Part shown: positions 35,538 to 47,478 of the stretch, piece after piece
Layout: every line of letters starts with the position of its first letter
How positions within the stretch are numbered: position 1 is the stretch's first letter
DNA from: Chroococcus sp. FPU101
GTDB lineage: Bacteria; Cyanobacteriota; Cyanobacteriia; Cyanobacteriales; Microcystaceae
Assembly: GCF_017312365.1 (NCBI RefSeq)
Contig: NZ_BLJI01000008.1
Span: 1 to 64,000 of the forward strand
DNA length: 64,000 nucleotides
Direction of reading: 5' to 3'
Translations under genes and position numbers: made by a program
Notes under the pieces: model-generated
Told to the model about the DNA's origin: nothing
Databases searched by the model: none
What the model saw: only the letters and a program-made list of their open reading frames with translations

Positions 35538-38395
35538 TCTGATTTTGCAGATGGATATTGTTTTAGAACTTCTTTAAGATACTTTCCTGTATAGGATTTT
35601 GGGTTTTTGGCGATGGTTTCGGGTGTACCAACGGCTACGAGTTCTCCTCCTTTATCGCCTCCTTCTGGCCCTAAGTCAATCACCCAATCTGAACAGCGAA
35701 TGACATCTAAATTGTGTTCAATGACAATAATCGAATTACCTTTATCTACAAGACGCTGTAAAACATTCAATAAGTGATGCACATCATAAAATGATAAACC
35801 TGTTGTCGGTTCATCGATGAGATATAGCGTTTTACCAGTAGGACGACGTGATAACTCAGCAGCTAGTTTTACCCGTTGTGCTTCTCCTCCTGAGAGGGTG
35901 GGCGCACTTTGTCCGAGTTTACAATAACCTAAACCCACATCCACCAACGTTTGTAGACGATTAACTGCTTTGGGAATGTTTTGGAAAACGTCTAAAGCTT
36001 CTTCTACCGTCATGTTTAAAACATCCGCGATCGAAAAACCTTTATACTTGACTTGTAAGGTTTCTCGGTTATATCTAGCCCCTTTACAGACTTCACATTG
36101 GACATAAACATCGGGTAAAAAATTCATTTCAATGACATTAACACCTTGTCCAGAACACGCTTCACATCTTCCCCCTTTAACATTAAAAGAAAATCGACCT
36201 GCTTGATATCCTCTTGCTTTTGCTTCGACAGATTGGGTAAAAATTTCTCGAATCACATCAAAAACGCCAGTATAAGTCGCAGGATTAGATCGAGGGGTTC
36301 TACCAATCGGAGATTGATCAATAATAATCACTTTATCAACCGCATCTAAACCCTTAACTTTCCCCAATTGTTTCGGAAAAGGAACTTGTCGGGTTAAATG
36401 ATGTTGTAGTGAAGGATAGAGGAGTTCATTGATTAGAGTCGATTTTCCCGAACCTGAAACTCCAGTGATACTAACCAGTTTTCCTAGAGGAATTTCGACA
36501 TCAAGATTTTTTAAATTATTTTCGTGACAGTTTTCTAAAATTAGTGAATATCCATTACCATCGCGTCGTTGACTGGGGGTACCAATGACTTGTCTACCTG
36601 ATAAATAAGCCCCCGTTAAAGATTCTTTCGCTTCGAGTAAAGTTTGTAAATCGCCTTGACAGATAATCTCACCGCCATGTATCCCTGCTTTTGGCCCAAT
36701 ATCAACTAAATAATCAGCAGCGCGAATCGTTTCTTCATCGTGTTCGACGACAATTAAAGTATTTCCAATATCTCGAAGTTTTTTAAGAGTTTCTAACAGT
36801 TTGCCATTATCTCTTTGATGTAAGCCGATACTTGGTTCATCTAAGACATAAAGCACACCCGTTAAACCTGCACCGATTTGTGTAGCAAGACGAATTCGCT
36901 GTGATTCTCCACCCGATAATGTCATTGCTGCCCGATCTAATGTCAGATAATCTAAACCCACATCAATAAGAAATTGTAATCTTGCTTTAATTTCTTTGAT
37001 GGCTAATTCTCCAATTAATGCTTGTCGAGTCGTTAGGTTTAAATGTTTACTTCTGTCTAAACAATCTCGAATTGGCACACTTGATAAATCAGTAATACGA
37101 TATTGTCCTAAACGAACCGCTAAAGCTTCGGGTTTTAGTCGTTTTCCTTGGCAAACATCACAAGGCTGATTGACAATATATTTTTCTAATTTTTGTTTAA
37201 CGATTTCTGAAGTACTTTCCTGATAACTTCTATCTAAAATGTTTAAAATTCCTGCAAACTTTTTATGATAGCCTTTACCAGAGTTGTAGCGAGAGTCATC
37301 CTCAAAATAAATCGGCTCATCACTGCCATGTAATAAAATGTTTTGTTGTTCTTTGGTTAAGATTTTCCAAGGGGTTTGTAATTCAAATCCATAGGCTTGA
37401 CTAACACTATATAACAGTGATAAATAATAGGAATTGTCTTTATCTGACCAAGGCGCGATCGCAGAGTAAACGGGTTGTCCAGGATCAGGGATAATTAATT
37501 CAGCCGAAAAAGTTTTAAAAGTTCCTAAACCGTGACAATTAGAACAGGCACCATAGGGAGAATTAAAGGAAAATAAACGAGGGGATAATTCTTCCATCAC
37601 TGCACCATGTTCAGGACAGGCGAAGTTTTCTGAAAAGACAATCTCTTGGGTTTGATTTTCTGCTGTTTCGTCGGGTAAAATTTCAATAACCGCTAATCCG
37701 TTAGACTGTTTTAAACACGTGCTTAAAGAGTCTACTAATCTTTCTTGAATGCCTTCTTTTTTAATCAGTCGATCAATAACAATCTCAATATGATGGCTTT
37801 GGTTTTTTTCGAGTTCGATAGAGTCGGTTAATTCTCTGACTTCTCCATTAATCCTGATTCTGGCAAAACCTTGGGACGCTAGACTAGATAGTAATTGTTT
37901 ATGGGTTCCTTTTTTGCCTCGCACTACTGGCGAAAGAATTTGAAAACGGGTACGATCGCTCAGTTCTAAAATACGATCGCACATTTCATCAATGGTTTGA
38001 GGAGCGATATTGCGATCGCAAATCGGACAATGAGGTTCACCCGCCCGACCAAATAATAGGCGAAAATAGTCGTAAATTTCTGTAACTGTTCCGACGGTTG
38101 AACGCGGGTTATGTGAGGTCGATTTTTGATCGATGGAAATGGCTGGACTTAACCCCTCAATGGCATCCACATCGGGTTTATCGAGTTGTCCTAAAAACTG
38201 TCTTGCATAGGCACTCAGAGACTCGACATAGCGTCTTTGTCCCTCTGCAAATATCGTATCAAAGGCTAGAGAGGATTTACCCGAACCTGATACCCCAGTA
38301 AATACAATGAGTTGATCTCTGGGTAATTCTAAATCAACATTTTTTAAATTATGTTGTCTTGCGCCACGAATTCGGATTGAGTTGCTGTTTGACAT
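35534..38395 (-). CDS. uvrA: Excinuclease ABC subunit A
   Basis: The 953-residue protein is full-length UvrA, the damage-recognition ATPase of nucleotide excision repair. It has two ABC ATPase halves: Walker A GVSGSGKSSLAFDT near residue 34 and GVSGSGKSTLINEL near 640, with signatures LSGGESQRIRLA and LSGGEAQRVKLA. Zinc-binding Cys pairs appear in CPICDR, CxxC pairs around CSNCHGLG, and CEACSGQG with CEVCKG. The stop codon overlaps that of the convergent subtilase gene in a 4-base TTAA. Confidence 0.97.
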   Translation of the reverse strand: MSNSNSIRIRGARQHNLKNVDLELPRDQLIVFTGVSGSGKSSLAFDTIFAEGQRRYVESLSAYARQFLGQLDKPDVDAIEGLSPAISIDQKSTSHNPRSTVGTVTEIYDYFRLLFGRAGEPHCPICDRNIAPQTIDEMCDRILELSDRTRFQILSPVVRGKKGTHKQLLSSLASQGFARIRINGEVRELTDSIELEKNQSHHIEIVIDRLIKKEGIQERLVDSLSTCLKQSNGLAVIEILPDETAENQTQEIVFSENFACPEHGAVMEELSPRLFSFNSPYGACSNCHGLGTFKTFSAELIIPDPGQPVYSAIAPWSDKDNSYYLSLLYSVSQAYGFELQTPWKILTKEQQNILLHGSDEPIYFEDDSRYNSGKGYHKKFAGILNILDRSYQESTSEIVKQKLEKYIVNQPCDVCQGKRLKPEALAVRLGQYRITDLSSVPIRDCLDRSKHLNLTTRQALIGELAIKEIKARLQFLIDVGLDYLTLDRAAMTLSGGESQRIRLATQIGAGLTGVLYVLDEPSIGLHQRDNGKLLETLKKLRDIGNTLIVVEHDEETIRAADYLVDIGPKAGIHGGEIICQGDLQTLLEAKESLTGAYLSGRQVIGTPSQRRDGNGYSLILENCHENNLKNLDVEIPLGKLVSITGVSGSGKSTLINELLYPSLQHHLTRQVPFPKQLGKVKGLDAVDKVIIIDQSPIGRTPRSNPATYTGVFDVIREIFTQSVEAKARGYQAGRFSFNVKGGRCEACSGQGVNVIEMNFLPDVYVQCEVCKGARYNRETLQVKYKGFSIADVLNMTVEEALDVFQNIPKAVNRLQTLVDVGLGYCKLGQSAPTLSGGEAQRVKLAAELSRRPTGKTLYLIDEPTTGLSFYDVHHLLNVLQRLVDKGNSIIVIEHNLDVIRCSDWVIDLGPEGGDKGGELVAVGTPETIAKNPKSYTGKYLKEVLKQYPSAKSD

Positions 38396-38512
38396 AGTAC
38401 ACAGCTTAATAGTCCTTAATCATCATAGCGTTGTTTTTTTATACTTTGTGATAGGTTATTTTAGTTGATCGACAAGGTACACTGACAAACAAAGAAGATT
38501 AAATTTAAGATT

Positions 38513-40576
38513 ATGTCGAATCGTCTCGCTCAATCTCAAAGCTTATATCTCCGTAAACACGCAAATAACCCGATTGATTGGTGGTATTGGTGTCCTGAAG
38601 CACTTCTTAGGGCAAAACAGGACAATAAACCGATTTTCCTTTCGATTGGTTATTCTAGCTGTCACTGGTGTACGGTGATGGAAGGTGAGGCGTTTTCGGA
38701 TAGTACGATCGCAGAATACTTAAATCGTCATTTTCTCCCGATTAAAGTCGATCGAGAAGAACGACCCGACATCGATAGTATTTATATGCAAGCACTACAA
38801 ACGATGATCGGTCAAGGGGGTTGGCCGCTTAATATTTTCCTGACACCCGATGATTTAGTACCGTTCTATGGGGGGACTTATTTTCCTGTTGAACCGCGTT
38901 TAGGTCGTCCTGGTTTTCTACAGGTGTTACAATCGGTGCGTCGTTTCTATGATGAGGAAAAAGAAAAGCTCAATCAGTTTAAACAAGATATTCTAGAAAT
39001 TCTCCAACAATCGACGATCTTACCCCTTAGTGAAGCAAATTTATCGGCAGATGAATTATTATTTCGTGGTATAGAAATTAATACGGGTGTGATTAGTACG
39101 AGTGCTAACAATTTTAATAATCCCAGTTTTCCGATGATTCCCTACGCTGCATTAACCCTTCAAGGGAGTCGCTTTGAGTTTCAATCTCGCTACGATGCAA
39201 CCACTACCGCTACTCAAAGAGGGGAAGATTTAGTATTAGGGGGGATTTTTGATCATGTTGGAGGTGGTTTTCACCGTTATACCGTCGATGCAACGTGGAC
39301 AGTTCCCCATTTTGAAAAGATGTTGTACGACAATGGTCAAATCGTCGAGTATTTGGCTAATTTGTGGAGTAGTGGCAAAGAGGAGCCCGCATTTAAGAGA
39401 GCGATCGTAACTACAATACAATGGTTACAACGGGAGATGACGGCACCTGAAGGCTATTTCTATGCAGCACAAGACGCAGATAGTTTTGTTAATCCTAGCG
39501 CGTTAGAACCCGATGAAGGGGCGTTTTATGTGTGGTCATACGAAGAGTTAGAACAGATTTTAGATGATACGGAATTTGCGTTACTCAAAGAAAACTTTAC
39601 AATAAGTCCTCAAGGGAACTTTGATGGGAAAAATGTTTTACAGCGTCGTCAAGAAGGGAAACTATCAGAAGCGGTTGAAAGTGCATTAGATAAATTATTT
39701 ACGGTTCGTTATGGTGTTTCATTACATCAAACCGTTCATTTTCCACCTGCAAGAAATAATGAAGAAGCTAAAACCGTAGAATGGCCAGGGCGTATCCCCG
39801 CAGTCACCGATACTAAAATGATCGTAGCTTGGAATAGCCTGATGATTTCAGGTTTAGCGCGGGCTTATGGAGTTTTTGATGATATTTTAGCTTGGAGTTT
39901 AGCCACTAATGCAGCACAATTTATTTTAGATCATCAATGGGTGGCAGGGCGTTTAATGCGTCTCAATTACGAAGGAGAAGCATCGGTGTTAGCACAGTCG
40001 GAAGATTATGCTTTTTTCATTAAAGCATTACTCGATTTACAGGCAGCGAATCCTTCTGAAACCTTGTGGTTAGAACACGCGATGAGAATTCAGCAAGAAT
40101 TTGATGATTTATTTTGGTCATTGGAAATGGCTGGTTACTACAACACATCATCGAACAATAGTCAAGACTTAATTGTTAGGGAAAGAAGTTATATTGATAA
40201 TGCTACACCTTCAGCCAATGGGGTAGCGGTAGCGAATTTAGTCCGTTTAGCCAGATTAACCGACAATTTGGAGTATTTAGAACGGGCTGAACAAGCTTTA
40301 ACGGCTTTTGGAGCAATTTTAGCCCAATCACCCCAAGCTTGTCCAAGTTTGTTTGTCGCCTTAGACTGGTATCGTTATGGAAAGTGTGTCCGTTCTACAG
40401 CAGAAACCTTAAAACGTCTGGTACCGCAGTATTTTCCGACAACTGTTTATCGAGTTGATGCTTCCTTACCCAATCATTACACAGGTTTAGTATGTTCTGG
40501 CTTGTCTTGTTTAGAACCTGCCACCAGTTACGATCAATTATTGGGACAAATGCAACAAATATCATTAGCACCCTAA
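38513..40576 (+). CDS. Thioredoxin-domain protein of the YyaL/SPATA20 (DUF255) family
   Basis: The 687-residue protein has an N-terminal thioredoxin-like domain with a CxxC pair ([16 protein letters not shown], at about residues 45-60) and an (alpha/alpha)6-barrel-like C-terminal region ([29 protein letters not shown], given here as a conserved stretch near 240-270). [12 protein letters not shown] and [12 protein letters not shown] are also typical. It is cytoplasmic and widely conserved, including in mammals, but its substrate is not established; a role in redox or sugar metabolism has been suggested. It is divergent from uvrA and convergent with topA, sharing stop codons in a 4-base overlap. 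Confidence 0.9.
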   Translation: MSNRLAQSQSLYLRKHANNPIDWWYWCPEALLRAKQDNKPIFLSIGYSSCHWCTVMEGEAFSDSTIAEYLNRHFLPIKVDREERPDIDSIYMQALQTMIGQGGWPLNIFLTPDDLVPFYGGTYFPVEPRLGRPGFLQVLQSVRRFYDEEKEKLNQFKQDILEILQQSTILPLSEANLSADELLFRGIEINTGVISTSANNFNNPSFPMIPYAALTLQGSRFEFQSRYDATTTATQRGEDLVLGGIFDHVGGGFHRYTVDATWTVPHFEKMLYDNGQIVEYLANLWSSGKEEPAFKRAIVTTIQWLQREMTAPEGYFYAAQDADSFVNPSALEPDEGAFYVWSYEELEQILDDTEFALLKENFTISPQGNFDGKNVLQRRQEGKLSEAVESALDKLFTVRYGVSLHQTVHFPPARNNEEAKTVEWPGRIPAVTDTKMIVAWNSLMISGLARAYGVFDDILAWSLATNAAQFILDHQWVAGRLMRLNYEGEASVLAQSEDYAFFIKALLDLQAANPSETLWLEHAMRIQQEFDDLFWSLEMAGYYNTSSNNSQDLIVRERSYIDNATPSANGVAVANLVRLARLTDNLEYLERAEQALTAFGAILAQSPQACPSLFVALDWYRYGKCVRSTAETLKRLVPQYFPTTVYRVDASLPNHYTGLVCSGLSCLEPATSYDQLLGQMQQISLAP

Positions 40577-43224
40577 GCTTTTTTTCGAGTGGTTCGAGTA
40601 GAAGTTGTCTTTTTAGCGGTGGTTGTTTTTTTAGCGGTTGTCGCTTTAGTGGTTGTTTTGGTCGTAGTTTTTTTGTTAGATGCTTTAGTAGATAAAGCAT
40701 CTAAAGCTTTATCTAGGTTGATAGTTTCTAGTGTTTCTCCTTCTGGCATTTTGGCGTTGGTTTTGCCATGTTTGATATATGCACCATAGGGCCCACTATA
40801 GATATTGACTGGTTCATTGTCTTCGGGATGTAAACCCAGTTCTTTAAGTGGTTCTTTTGTACTGGTTTTGCCGCGTCCTCGTGTTGATTTCGGTTCCGCT
40901 AATAATTGTAAGGCTCGTTCTAGAGTAATGGTTAGAACATCATCACCTGCTTTAATAGAACGATATTCTTTGCCGACTTTACCCTGGTCGTGAACCACAT
41001 AGGGGCCGAAACGTCCTAAACTGGCTTGAATTTTGCCATCGGTAGCGGGATGTTTTCCTAGTGTACGAGGGAGAGAGAGTAACCCAACAGCAGTATCTAG
41101 GGTGAGTTCTTCAGGTTTTGTGCCTTTGGGTAAAGAAGCGCGTTTTGGTTTTTTGTTTTCTTCAGTGACTTCCCCAAGTTGAACATAGGGGCCATAGGTT
41201 CCTATAAGAACAAATATCGGTTCTCCAGTTTCAGGATGAATACCTAATTGTTCGGGGCCTTCGGTTTTTTGTTTGAGGAGGACTTCGACTTGTTCGGGGT
41301 TTAAGTCAGATGGAGTTAAGTCAGCTGGAATTGATGCGGTAATCGTATCTTCCCCTAGTTGTACTTCGATATAGGGGCCAAATTTACCAATTTTTACGAT
41401 CGCATTTAAGTTTTCTAGATTAATTGCCTTAGCGGTACTGGGATCGATCTGGCTTTCTCTGACTTTAACCTGATTTTCTAGTCCTTTTTCCCCTAAATAA
41501 AAAGTTTCTAGATAGGGTAACCATTTCGCCTCACCAGTAGCAATTTCATCTAAGGTTTGTTCCATTTTAGAGGTAAAACTGGTATCAACTAAATCGGGAA
41601 AATGTTCCTCTAATAAGCTAACGACAGCAAATGCGGTAAAGGTGGGAATCAAAATTTTATTCCGCATCTGAACATAACCGCGATCAATAATCGTACTAAT
41701 AATACTCGCATAAGTACTCGGTCGGCCAATTCCTTCGCTTTCTAAAGTTTTGACTAAAGATGCTTCACTATAACGGGCGGGTGGTTGGGTTTCGTGTTCG
41801 ATGACATTCAGTTTTTTACATTTAGGGGTGTCACCGACTTTCAGATCGGGTAAAATTACCTCACGATCGTCTAATGCGGCATCAGGATCATCTAACCCTT
41901 CCACATAAGCGCGGAAAAAGCCAGCAAAATCGATTTTTTGACCCGAAGAACGAAAACCCGCATCTTCTACTTGTATATTAACCACGACTTGAGTTAGACG
42001 CGCTTCAGCCATCTGAGAGGCTACAGTACGTTTCCAAATGAGGTCATACAAAGCAAATTCATTGCCAGATAGTCCCGTTTCTCTGGGTAAACGAAACTCA
42101 TTTCCAGAGGGGCGAATGGCTTCGTGGGCTTCTTGTGCGCCTTTTGCTTTGGTGGTGTATTGACGCGGTTTCGGACTGAGATACTCTTTTCCATACATTT
42201 GTGCTACACAAGAACGGGCGGCCGCGATCGCCTGATCAGACAGATGAACCGAGTCGGTACGCATATAGGTAATGTAACCCTGTTCATACAAACTCTGAGC
42301 AACTCGCATGGTATCCCGCGCCGAGAGTCCTATTTTGCGGTTTGATTCCTGTTGTAACGTCGAAGTGGTAAAAGGTGGGGCAGGTTTGCGAGTGACGGGT
42401 TTTTCTTCAACTTGGGTCACTTTCCACGTTTTATTTTGAATGCGTTCTTTAAGAGCGATCGCATCGGCTTCATTCAAAACAACAACATTACGCCCTTTAA
42501 TAATTTGCCCCGTCGTCGGCTCAAAATCACTTCCTGTAGCGACTTTTTTGCCCCCCAGAGTCACCAAACGCGATTCAAACCCATTTTTTTCTTTTTCTAA
42601 AAGTGCCTTCAAATCCCAGTATTTTGCCTCTTTAAAGGCGCGTCTTTCCCGTTCTCGTTGCACGATCAGACGAACGGCGACTGACTGAACACGACCTGCG
42701 GATAAGCCCCAAGAGATTTTTTTCCAAAGCAGAGGCGATAGAGTATAACCCACCAAACGATCTAGAATACGGCGAGTTTCTTGGGCGTGTACCAGATTTT
42801 CGTCGATCTTACGGCAATTCTTCAAAGCGGCTTGAATGGCTTCGCGGGTGATCTCATGAAAGACCATTCGTTTGATTGGGACTTTGGGGTTTAGTAGTTG
42901 TAATAAATGCCAACTTATGCTTTCTCCTTCGCGGTCTTCGTCTGTCGCCAGAATCACTTCATCCGCGCCTTTTAGGGCTTCTTTGAGTTCTTTAACGATT
43001 TTTTGCTTCGATTTGGGAATCACGTAGAGTGGATCAAAATGATCGTTGACATTAACACCCAGATTAGCCCAGGGTTTATCTTTATAGGCTGAGGGGACTT
43101 CTTCGGCAGACGCGGGAAGATCTCGGACGTGTCCCATTGATGCCTGAACTCGGTAATCTGAGGGCAAATAATTACTAATGGTACGGGCTTTGGTTGGTGA
43201 TTCGACGATAACCAGCTTGGACAT
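40573..43224 (-). CDS. topA: DNA topoisomerase I
   Basis: The 883-residue type IA topoisomerase relaxes negative supercoils. The TOPRIM domain is at the start ([29 protein letters not shown]). The active-site Tyr is in [26 protein letters not shown] and [12 protein letters not shown] are typical core motifs. Instead of zinc fingers, the C-terminus has repeated cyanobacterial/actinobacterial-style modules ([38 protein letters not shown]). A Lys/Thr-rich tail of about 40 residues ([14 protein letters not shown]) ends the protein and probably helps bind DNA. The stop overlaps the convergent gene's stop in CTAA. Confidence 0.97.
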   Translation of the reverse strand: MSKLVIVESPTKARTISNYLPSDYRVQASMGHVRDLPASAEEVPSAYKDKPWANLGVNVNDHFDPLYVIPKSKQKIVKELKEALKGADEVILATDEDREGESISWHLLQLLNPKVPIKRMVFHEITREAIQAALKNCRKIDENLVHAQETRRILDRLVGYTLSPLLWKKISWGLSAGRVQSVAVRLIVQRERERRAFKEAKYWDLKALLEKEKNGFESRLVTLGGKKVATGSDFEPTTGQIIKGRNVVVLNEADAIALKERIQNKTWKVTQVEEKPVTRKPAPPFTTSTLQQESNRKIGLSARDTMRVAQSLYEQGYITYMRTDSVHLSDQAIAAARSCVAQMYGKEYLSPKPRQYTTKAKGAQEAHEAIRPSGNEFRLPRETGLSGNEFALYDLIWKRTVASQMAEARLTQVVVNIQVEDAGFRSSGQKIDFAGFFRAYVEGLDDPDAALDDREVILPDLKVGDTPKCKKLNVIEHETQPPARYSEASLVKTLESEGIGRPSTYASIISTIIDRGYVQMRNKILIPTFTAFAVVSLLEEHFPDLVDTSFTSKMEQTLDEIATGEAKWLPYLETFYLGEKGLENQVKVRESQIDPSTAKAINLENLNAIVKIGKFGPYIEVQLGEDTITASIPADLTPSDLNPEQVEVLLKQKTEGPEQLGIHPETGEPIFVLIGTYGPYVQLGEVTEENKKPKRASLPKGTKPEELTLDTAVGLLSLPRTLGKHPATDGKIQASLGRFGPYVVHDQGKVGKEYRSIKAGDDVLTITLERALQLLAEPKSTRGRGKTSTKEPLKELGLHPEDNEPVNIYSGPYGAYIKHGKTNAKMPEGETLETINLDKALDALSTKASNKKTTTKTTTKATTAKKTTTAKKTTSTRTTRKKA

Positions 43225-43532
43225 GGGCTACTACTTATTAAAGACCTGCTATAACTCTATTACTACTATAGATACCGACATAAAGGGAAGAGAAACAATC
43301 CAAGGTACAATCTTTTGTAACGGTTTTTTAAGATGAGGAGGTTTAAAAATAGCCTCACAATTTTTTGATTGTAGTCGTTGTCAAACAAAATTGGCAGAAT
43401 TTTTTTGAGTCAATAGGTTAGGATCGACTGGAATAATCAAAACCTGAGACTTTACGGCTTGATTGGTACGCCACGAATGACGGGTGTACCGTGTCCTCTT
43501 CTAAAATACTTAGTAAATTTTTATTGAGCCTT
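43225..43532. other. Divergent intergenic region between topA and ndhB
   Basis: About 300 bases hold the presumed promoters of both genes. I see no ORF that I would call and no clear promoter hexamer pair. A GTG at 43491 in frame with ndhB lies in this stretch but is not favoured as the start. Confidence 0.35.
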
Positions 43533-45071
43533 ATGGATTTTTCTAGTGTTGTTGCGTCTCAGTTAAATGTAGGAACAATTATCCCCGAAATAATTGTGAC
43601 TTTAACTTTGATGGTCATTCTGCTCGGGGATCTGATTTCAGGGCGTAGTGCATCACGTTGGCTGCCTTATGCTGCGATCGCAGGGTTACTCGCTTCCGTT
43701 GTTTCCCTCTGTTATGCTTGGGATAATCCCAATCCCATCTCGTTTTTAGGGGCTTTTAATGGCGATAATCTCAGCATTGTCTTTCGCGCTATTATTGCCC
43801 TCTCAACGACGGTAACGATTTTAATGTCGGTTCGCTATGTCGAACAGTCTGGAACCTCTCTAGCCGAATTTATTGCCATTATGCTAACGGCTACTTTAGG
43901 GGGGATGTTCCTTTCTGCGGCAAACGAATTAGTAATGATTTTTGTTTCTTTAGAAATGTTGAGTATTTCGTCTTATTTGATGACGGGATACATGAAACGT
44001 GATCCTCGTTCTAATGAAGCTGCCTTAAAATATTTACTGATTGGGGCATCTAGTTCCGCGATTTTCCTTTATGGTATATCTCTACTGTATGGTTTATCGG
44101 CTGGTGAAACCACTTTAAACGGTATTGCTGCACAAATTACCGATTTAAGCAGTAAAGAATCATTAGGTTTAGCCATTTCTCTCGTTTTTGTTATTGCGGG
44201 AATTGCTTTTAAAATTTCTGCGGTTCCTTTCCACCAGTGGACACCCGACGTTTATGAAGGTTCTCCAACTCCAGTAGTGGCTTTTCTTTCGGTTGGTTCA
44301 AAAGCAGCAGGTTTCGCGTTAGCCATTCGTTTATTAGTCACCGCGTTTGCCCTAGAAACGAAAGAATGGCAGTTTATTTTTACTGCTTTAGCTATTCTTA
44401 GTATGGTACTGGGGAATGTAGTTGCTTTAGCCCAAACTAGCATGAAACGGATGTTAGCTTATTCTTCGATTGGACAAGCGGGCTTTGTGATGATTGGTTT
44501 AATTGCGGGAACAGATGCAGGTTATTCGAGTATGATTTTTTATCTACTAATTTACCTGTTTATGAACTTAGGAGCATTCATCAGTGTTATTCTGTTCTCC
44601 CTACGCACAGGAACTGATCAAATAGCCGAATATGCTGGATTATATCAAAAAGATCCATTCCTAACCCTGTGTTTAAGTATTTGCCTTTTGTCCCTGGGTG
44701 GTATTCCTCCCCTCGCTGGATTTTTCGGTAAAATCTACATTTTCTGGGCAGGTTGGCAAGCGGGTTTATACAGTTTAGTTTTAATCGGATTAGTCACCAG
44801 TGTTATTTCGATTTACTACTATATTCGTGTTGTCAAAATGATGGTTGTTAAAGAACCTCAAGAGATGTCAGAATCGGTTAAAAACTATCCTGCGATTAAC
44901 TGGAAATTATCGGGAATGCGTCCGATACAAGTTGGAATGATGATTACTCTAGTCGCCACATCTTTAGCAGGAATCTTATCAAATCCTCTGTTTACTCTAG
45001 CCACAGATTCGGTAACCAGTACCCCTATGTTACAATCTCCTGCTGTTACTGCTCAAGTTTCAAAAAAGTAA
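43533..45071 (+). CDS. ndhB: NAD(P)H-quinone oxidoreductase subunit 2 (NdhB)
   Basis: The membrane subunit is 513 residues from the ATG at 43533 ([16 protein letters not shown]), which matches the conserved cyanobacterial start. An in-frame GTG at 43491 would add 14 residues and is less likely. About 14 membrane helices are present, with motifs [54 protein letters not shown] (conserved lysine and His) and [16 protein letters not shown]. It is a core proton-pumping subunit of NDH-1. A terminator follows. Confidence 0.96.
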   Translation: MDFSSVVASQLNVGTIIPEIIVTLTLMVILLGDLISGRSASRWLPYAAIAGLLASVVSLCYAWDNPNPISFLGAFNGDNLSIVFRAIIALSTTVTILMSVRYVEQSGTSLAEFIAIMLTATLGGMFLSAANELVMIFVSLEMLSISSYLMTGYMKRDPRSNEAALKYLLIGASSSAIFLYGISLLYGLSAGETTLNGIAAQITDLSSKESLGLAISLVFVIAGIAFKISAVPFHQWTPDVYEGSPTPVVAFLSVGSKAAGFALAIRLLVTAFALETKEWQFIFTALAILSMVLGNVVALAQTSMKRMLAYSSIGQAGFVMIGLIAGTDAGYSSMIFYLLIYLFMNLGAFISVILFSLRTGTDQIAEYAGLYQKDPFLTLCLSICLLSLGGIPPLAGFFGKIYIFWAGWQAGLYSLVLIGLVTSVISIYYYIRVVKMMVVKEPQEMSESVKNYPAINWKLSGMRPIQVGMMITLVATSLAGILSNPLFTLATDSVTSTPMLQSPAVTAQVSKK

Positions 45072-45094
45072 TTCCTTGACATTTTTGATTGTTT

Positions 45095-45132
45095 AAAGAG
45101 GCGTTTCATGTTGAACGTCTCTTTTGTTTTTA
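45095..45132 (+). terminator. Rho-independent terminator of ndhB
   Basis: AAAGAGGCGTT pairs with AACGTCTCTTT (one G-T pair, 11 bp) around an 8-base loop and is followed by TGTTTTT. It lies about 24 bases after the ndhB stop. Confidence 0.85.
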
Positions 45133-45149
45133 ATAGAATTTAATAGTTA

Positions 45150-45155
45150 TATAAT
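45150..45155 (+). promoter_or_regulatory. Candidate -10 box for the fused methyltransferase gene
   Basis: TATAAT lies 28 bases upstream of the GTG start and just downstream of the ndhB terminator. No convincing -35 box is visible. Confidence 0.3.
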
Positions 45156-45182
45156 AGAATAGCAATTCTTATTCTTTCTCAT

Positions 45183-47360
45183 GTGAAAAATTATCCTTAC
45201 AAATTTATTGATTTATTTGCGGGTATTGGAGGTTTTAGATTAGCTTTTGAACAAGCAAATTATCAATGTGTTTATTCATGTGAAATTAACGAAGCTTGTC
45301 AGAAAGTTTATTTGGAAAACTTTGGAGAAATACCCAAAGACAATATTACAAAAATTGATATAGATAAAATTCCTTCATTTGATGTTTTAACCGCAGGTTT
45401 TCCGTGTCAACCTTTTAGTATATCGGGAAAACGGCATGGCTTTCTGGATACAAGAGGTACTTTATTTTTTCATATTTGTGAAATTATAGCAGCTAAACAA
45501 CCTAATGTTATTGTTTTAGAAAATGTTAAACATTTAATTCATCACGATCGAGGTAGAACATTAGATACAATACTCTACTCATTAGAGGATTTAGGATATT
45601 TAGTAGATTACAAATTATTGAATGCTAAAGATTTTGGTGTTCCACAAAACCGAGAAAGAATTATTATTATCGGTAGTAAAAATAAAAAATTTGATTTTAG
45701 TCTTATTAGAACAATCAAACCTACACCAATTTTAAAAGACTTTTTAGATAACACAAGTGAATTTGAATATCTACAACCAAGTGAATATACAATGATCGAA
45801 AATCCTAAACAGCAAGATTCAGGATTAATTTTTGTTGGTTATCGTAATAAAAATATTTGGAAAAAAGGAATTAGACCTAATACTGAACATCTTTCTAGAG
45901 TTCATCATCAACCTAATAGAATTTACTCTGTTGATGGTGTGCATCCGACAATACCGTCTCAAGAAACTTCAGGAAGATTTTTTATTTATTTACCTCAAGA
46001 AAATACTGTACGGAAATTAACAATTAAAGAATGTTATCGTTTAATGGGATTTCCTCATGATTATAAAATTCATTCTAATTTAGCGGAAGCTTATAAACAG
46101 ATCGGGAATTCTGTTTGTATTCCTAAAATAAAAGAAATTGCAAGACAAATTAAATTCCAAATTCTAGACAAATTTAACGAAAAGCAAACTATTCAGTTCA
46201 ACTTACCCACAACAATACAATTAGAATTACCACAAATTAACTGTATGAATCATAAAGAAAAACTTTTAGAAATCTACGATAATACAGCAAATATTGAAAA
46301 CGTACAAGCATTACTACCAAATGAATATCTCCTATATATTGCTGATATTGCTCAAAATTGTTTTAAACAAAAAGGCGTATATACAGTTTTAATTACTTTA
46401 CTGGTTCATAAAATTCTTGAGCCAAAACAAGATATCAGATATCATCAAGCAGAAATGTCAAAAGGCTTTTCAGGTAGAACAATTGATACTAAATATATAA
46501 CTCCAACTTTAAAAGAATTAGGACTTCCTGCAATGGCTGAAAGTGGCTGGTTGACTCGTTCACTTGAACAGCCTTATCCATACACTCTGGATTATAATGG
46601 GAAAATTAGTAATCAAAAAGTTAAAAAAGCTTTTTTAGAAATCATTGATTTTATTGAAAGAAATCCACAACAAACTGAAAATATTGTAAAATGTATTTTC
46701 TATGATGTTAAGAAAATTACTGAAGCTGATGTGATAAAAACCACTAAACTTGATAACTCTGAAAAGCTAGATATCAAAACAATAATAAATGCTTTAGAAT
46801 ATCACTTTAACTTTAATTATAAAACTCATGGTGCTTCTAAATTACCTGTTTTAGCTTTTTATGCAATTTATCAGCGTTTAATAGAAGAAATAGAAAGATA
46901 TAAATCATGTACATTGAAACCACTGGGAAGCCATACTGCATCTGATAGAACATCTAGAAGTGCAGGCGATCTTGAAATCTTAGATAAAAATAAGAAACTT
47001 ATAGAAGTTTTAGAAATTAAACATAATAAGCCGATAGACTTACAAATTTTATTAATTGCCAAAGATAAAATTATTAAATTTAATCCAAGAAGATATTGTA
47101 TATTTACAACAGCTAATATTAATCAAGTAGACAGTAAAAAAATTGATGATGAAATTCAGAGTATAAAAAATAGTCATGGCTGTCAAATTATTATCAATGG
47201 AGTCATACCTACTCTTAGTTATTATCTTAGATTACTTCACTCACCAGAAATGTTTATCGAACAATATTCATCATTAATTGAAATCGATCAAGAACTTCAA
47301 TCTATCCATAAACTTAAATGGAATGAAATTTTATCAACAATAACAGAAAAAGAAAGCTAA
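45183..47360 (+). CDS. DNA (cytosine-5) methyltransferase fused to a putative restriction endonuclease
   Basis: Residues 1-340 of 725 form a C5 methyltransferase: motif I FIDLFAGIGGFRLAF, catalytic Cys in GFPCQPFSISG, VLENVKHL, VPQNRERIIIIG, TIKECYRLMGFPHDY and IGNSVCIPKI. After a linker, residues about 375-725 form a second domain with ILEPKQDIRYHQAEMSKGFSGR, MAESGWLTRSLEQPYPY and a PD-(D/E)xK-like site (Asp596 in SAGDLEIL, then Glu611 and Lys613 in VLEIKH). The second domain resembles, from memory, SacI-type restriction enzymes. One chain would then both modify and cut DNA, an uncommon design for C5 enzymes. The start is GTG; the ATG two bases before it is followed at once by a stop. Codon use is AT-rich and no HIP1 site is visible. 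Confidence 0.8.
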   Translation: MKNYPYKFIDLFAGIGGFRLAFEQANYQCVYSCEINEACQKVYLENFGEIPKDNITKIDIDKIPSFDVLTAGFPCQPFSISGKRHGFLDTRGTLFFHICEIIAAKQPNVIVLENVKHLIHHDRGRTLDTILYSLEDLGYLVDYKLLNAKDFGVPQNRERIIIIGSKNKKFDFSLIRTIKPTPILKDFLDNTSEFEYLQPSEYTMIENPKQQDSGLIFVGYRNKNIWKKGIRPNTEHLSRVHHQPNRIYSVDGVHPTIPSQETSGRFFIYLPQENTVRKLTIKECYRLMGFPHDYKIHSNLAEAYKQIGNSVCIPKIKEIARQIKFQILDKFNEKQTIQFNLPTTIQLELPQINCMNHKEKLLEIYDNTANIENVQALLPNEYLLYIADIAQNCFKQKGVYTVLITLLVHKILEPKQDIRYHQAEMSKGFSGRTIDTKYITPTLKELGLPAMAESGWLTRSLEQPYPYTLDYNGKISNQKVKKAFLEIIDFIERNPQQTENIVKCIFYDVKKITEADVIKTTKLDNSEKLDIKTIINALEYHFNFNYKTHGASKLPVLAFYAIYQRLIEEIERYKSCTLKPLGSHTASDRTSRSAGDLEILDKNKKLIEVLEIKHNKPIDLQILLIAKDKIIKFNPRRYCIFTTANINQVDSKKIDDEIQSIKNSHGCQIIINGVIPTLSYYLRLLHSPEMFIEQYSSLIEIDQELQSIHKLKWNEILSTITEKES

Positions 47361-47478
47361 TATTTAATAAAACTTAAAAAATCTAAAATCTTGATTCCAT
47401 CAACGATACAAGAAGACATAATCAAACTGAGGATGTTCACAAAATCATTTTTTTTCTACAATTGCTGGATAATCTTGC

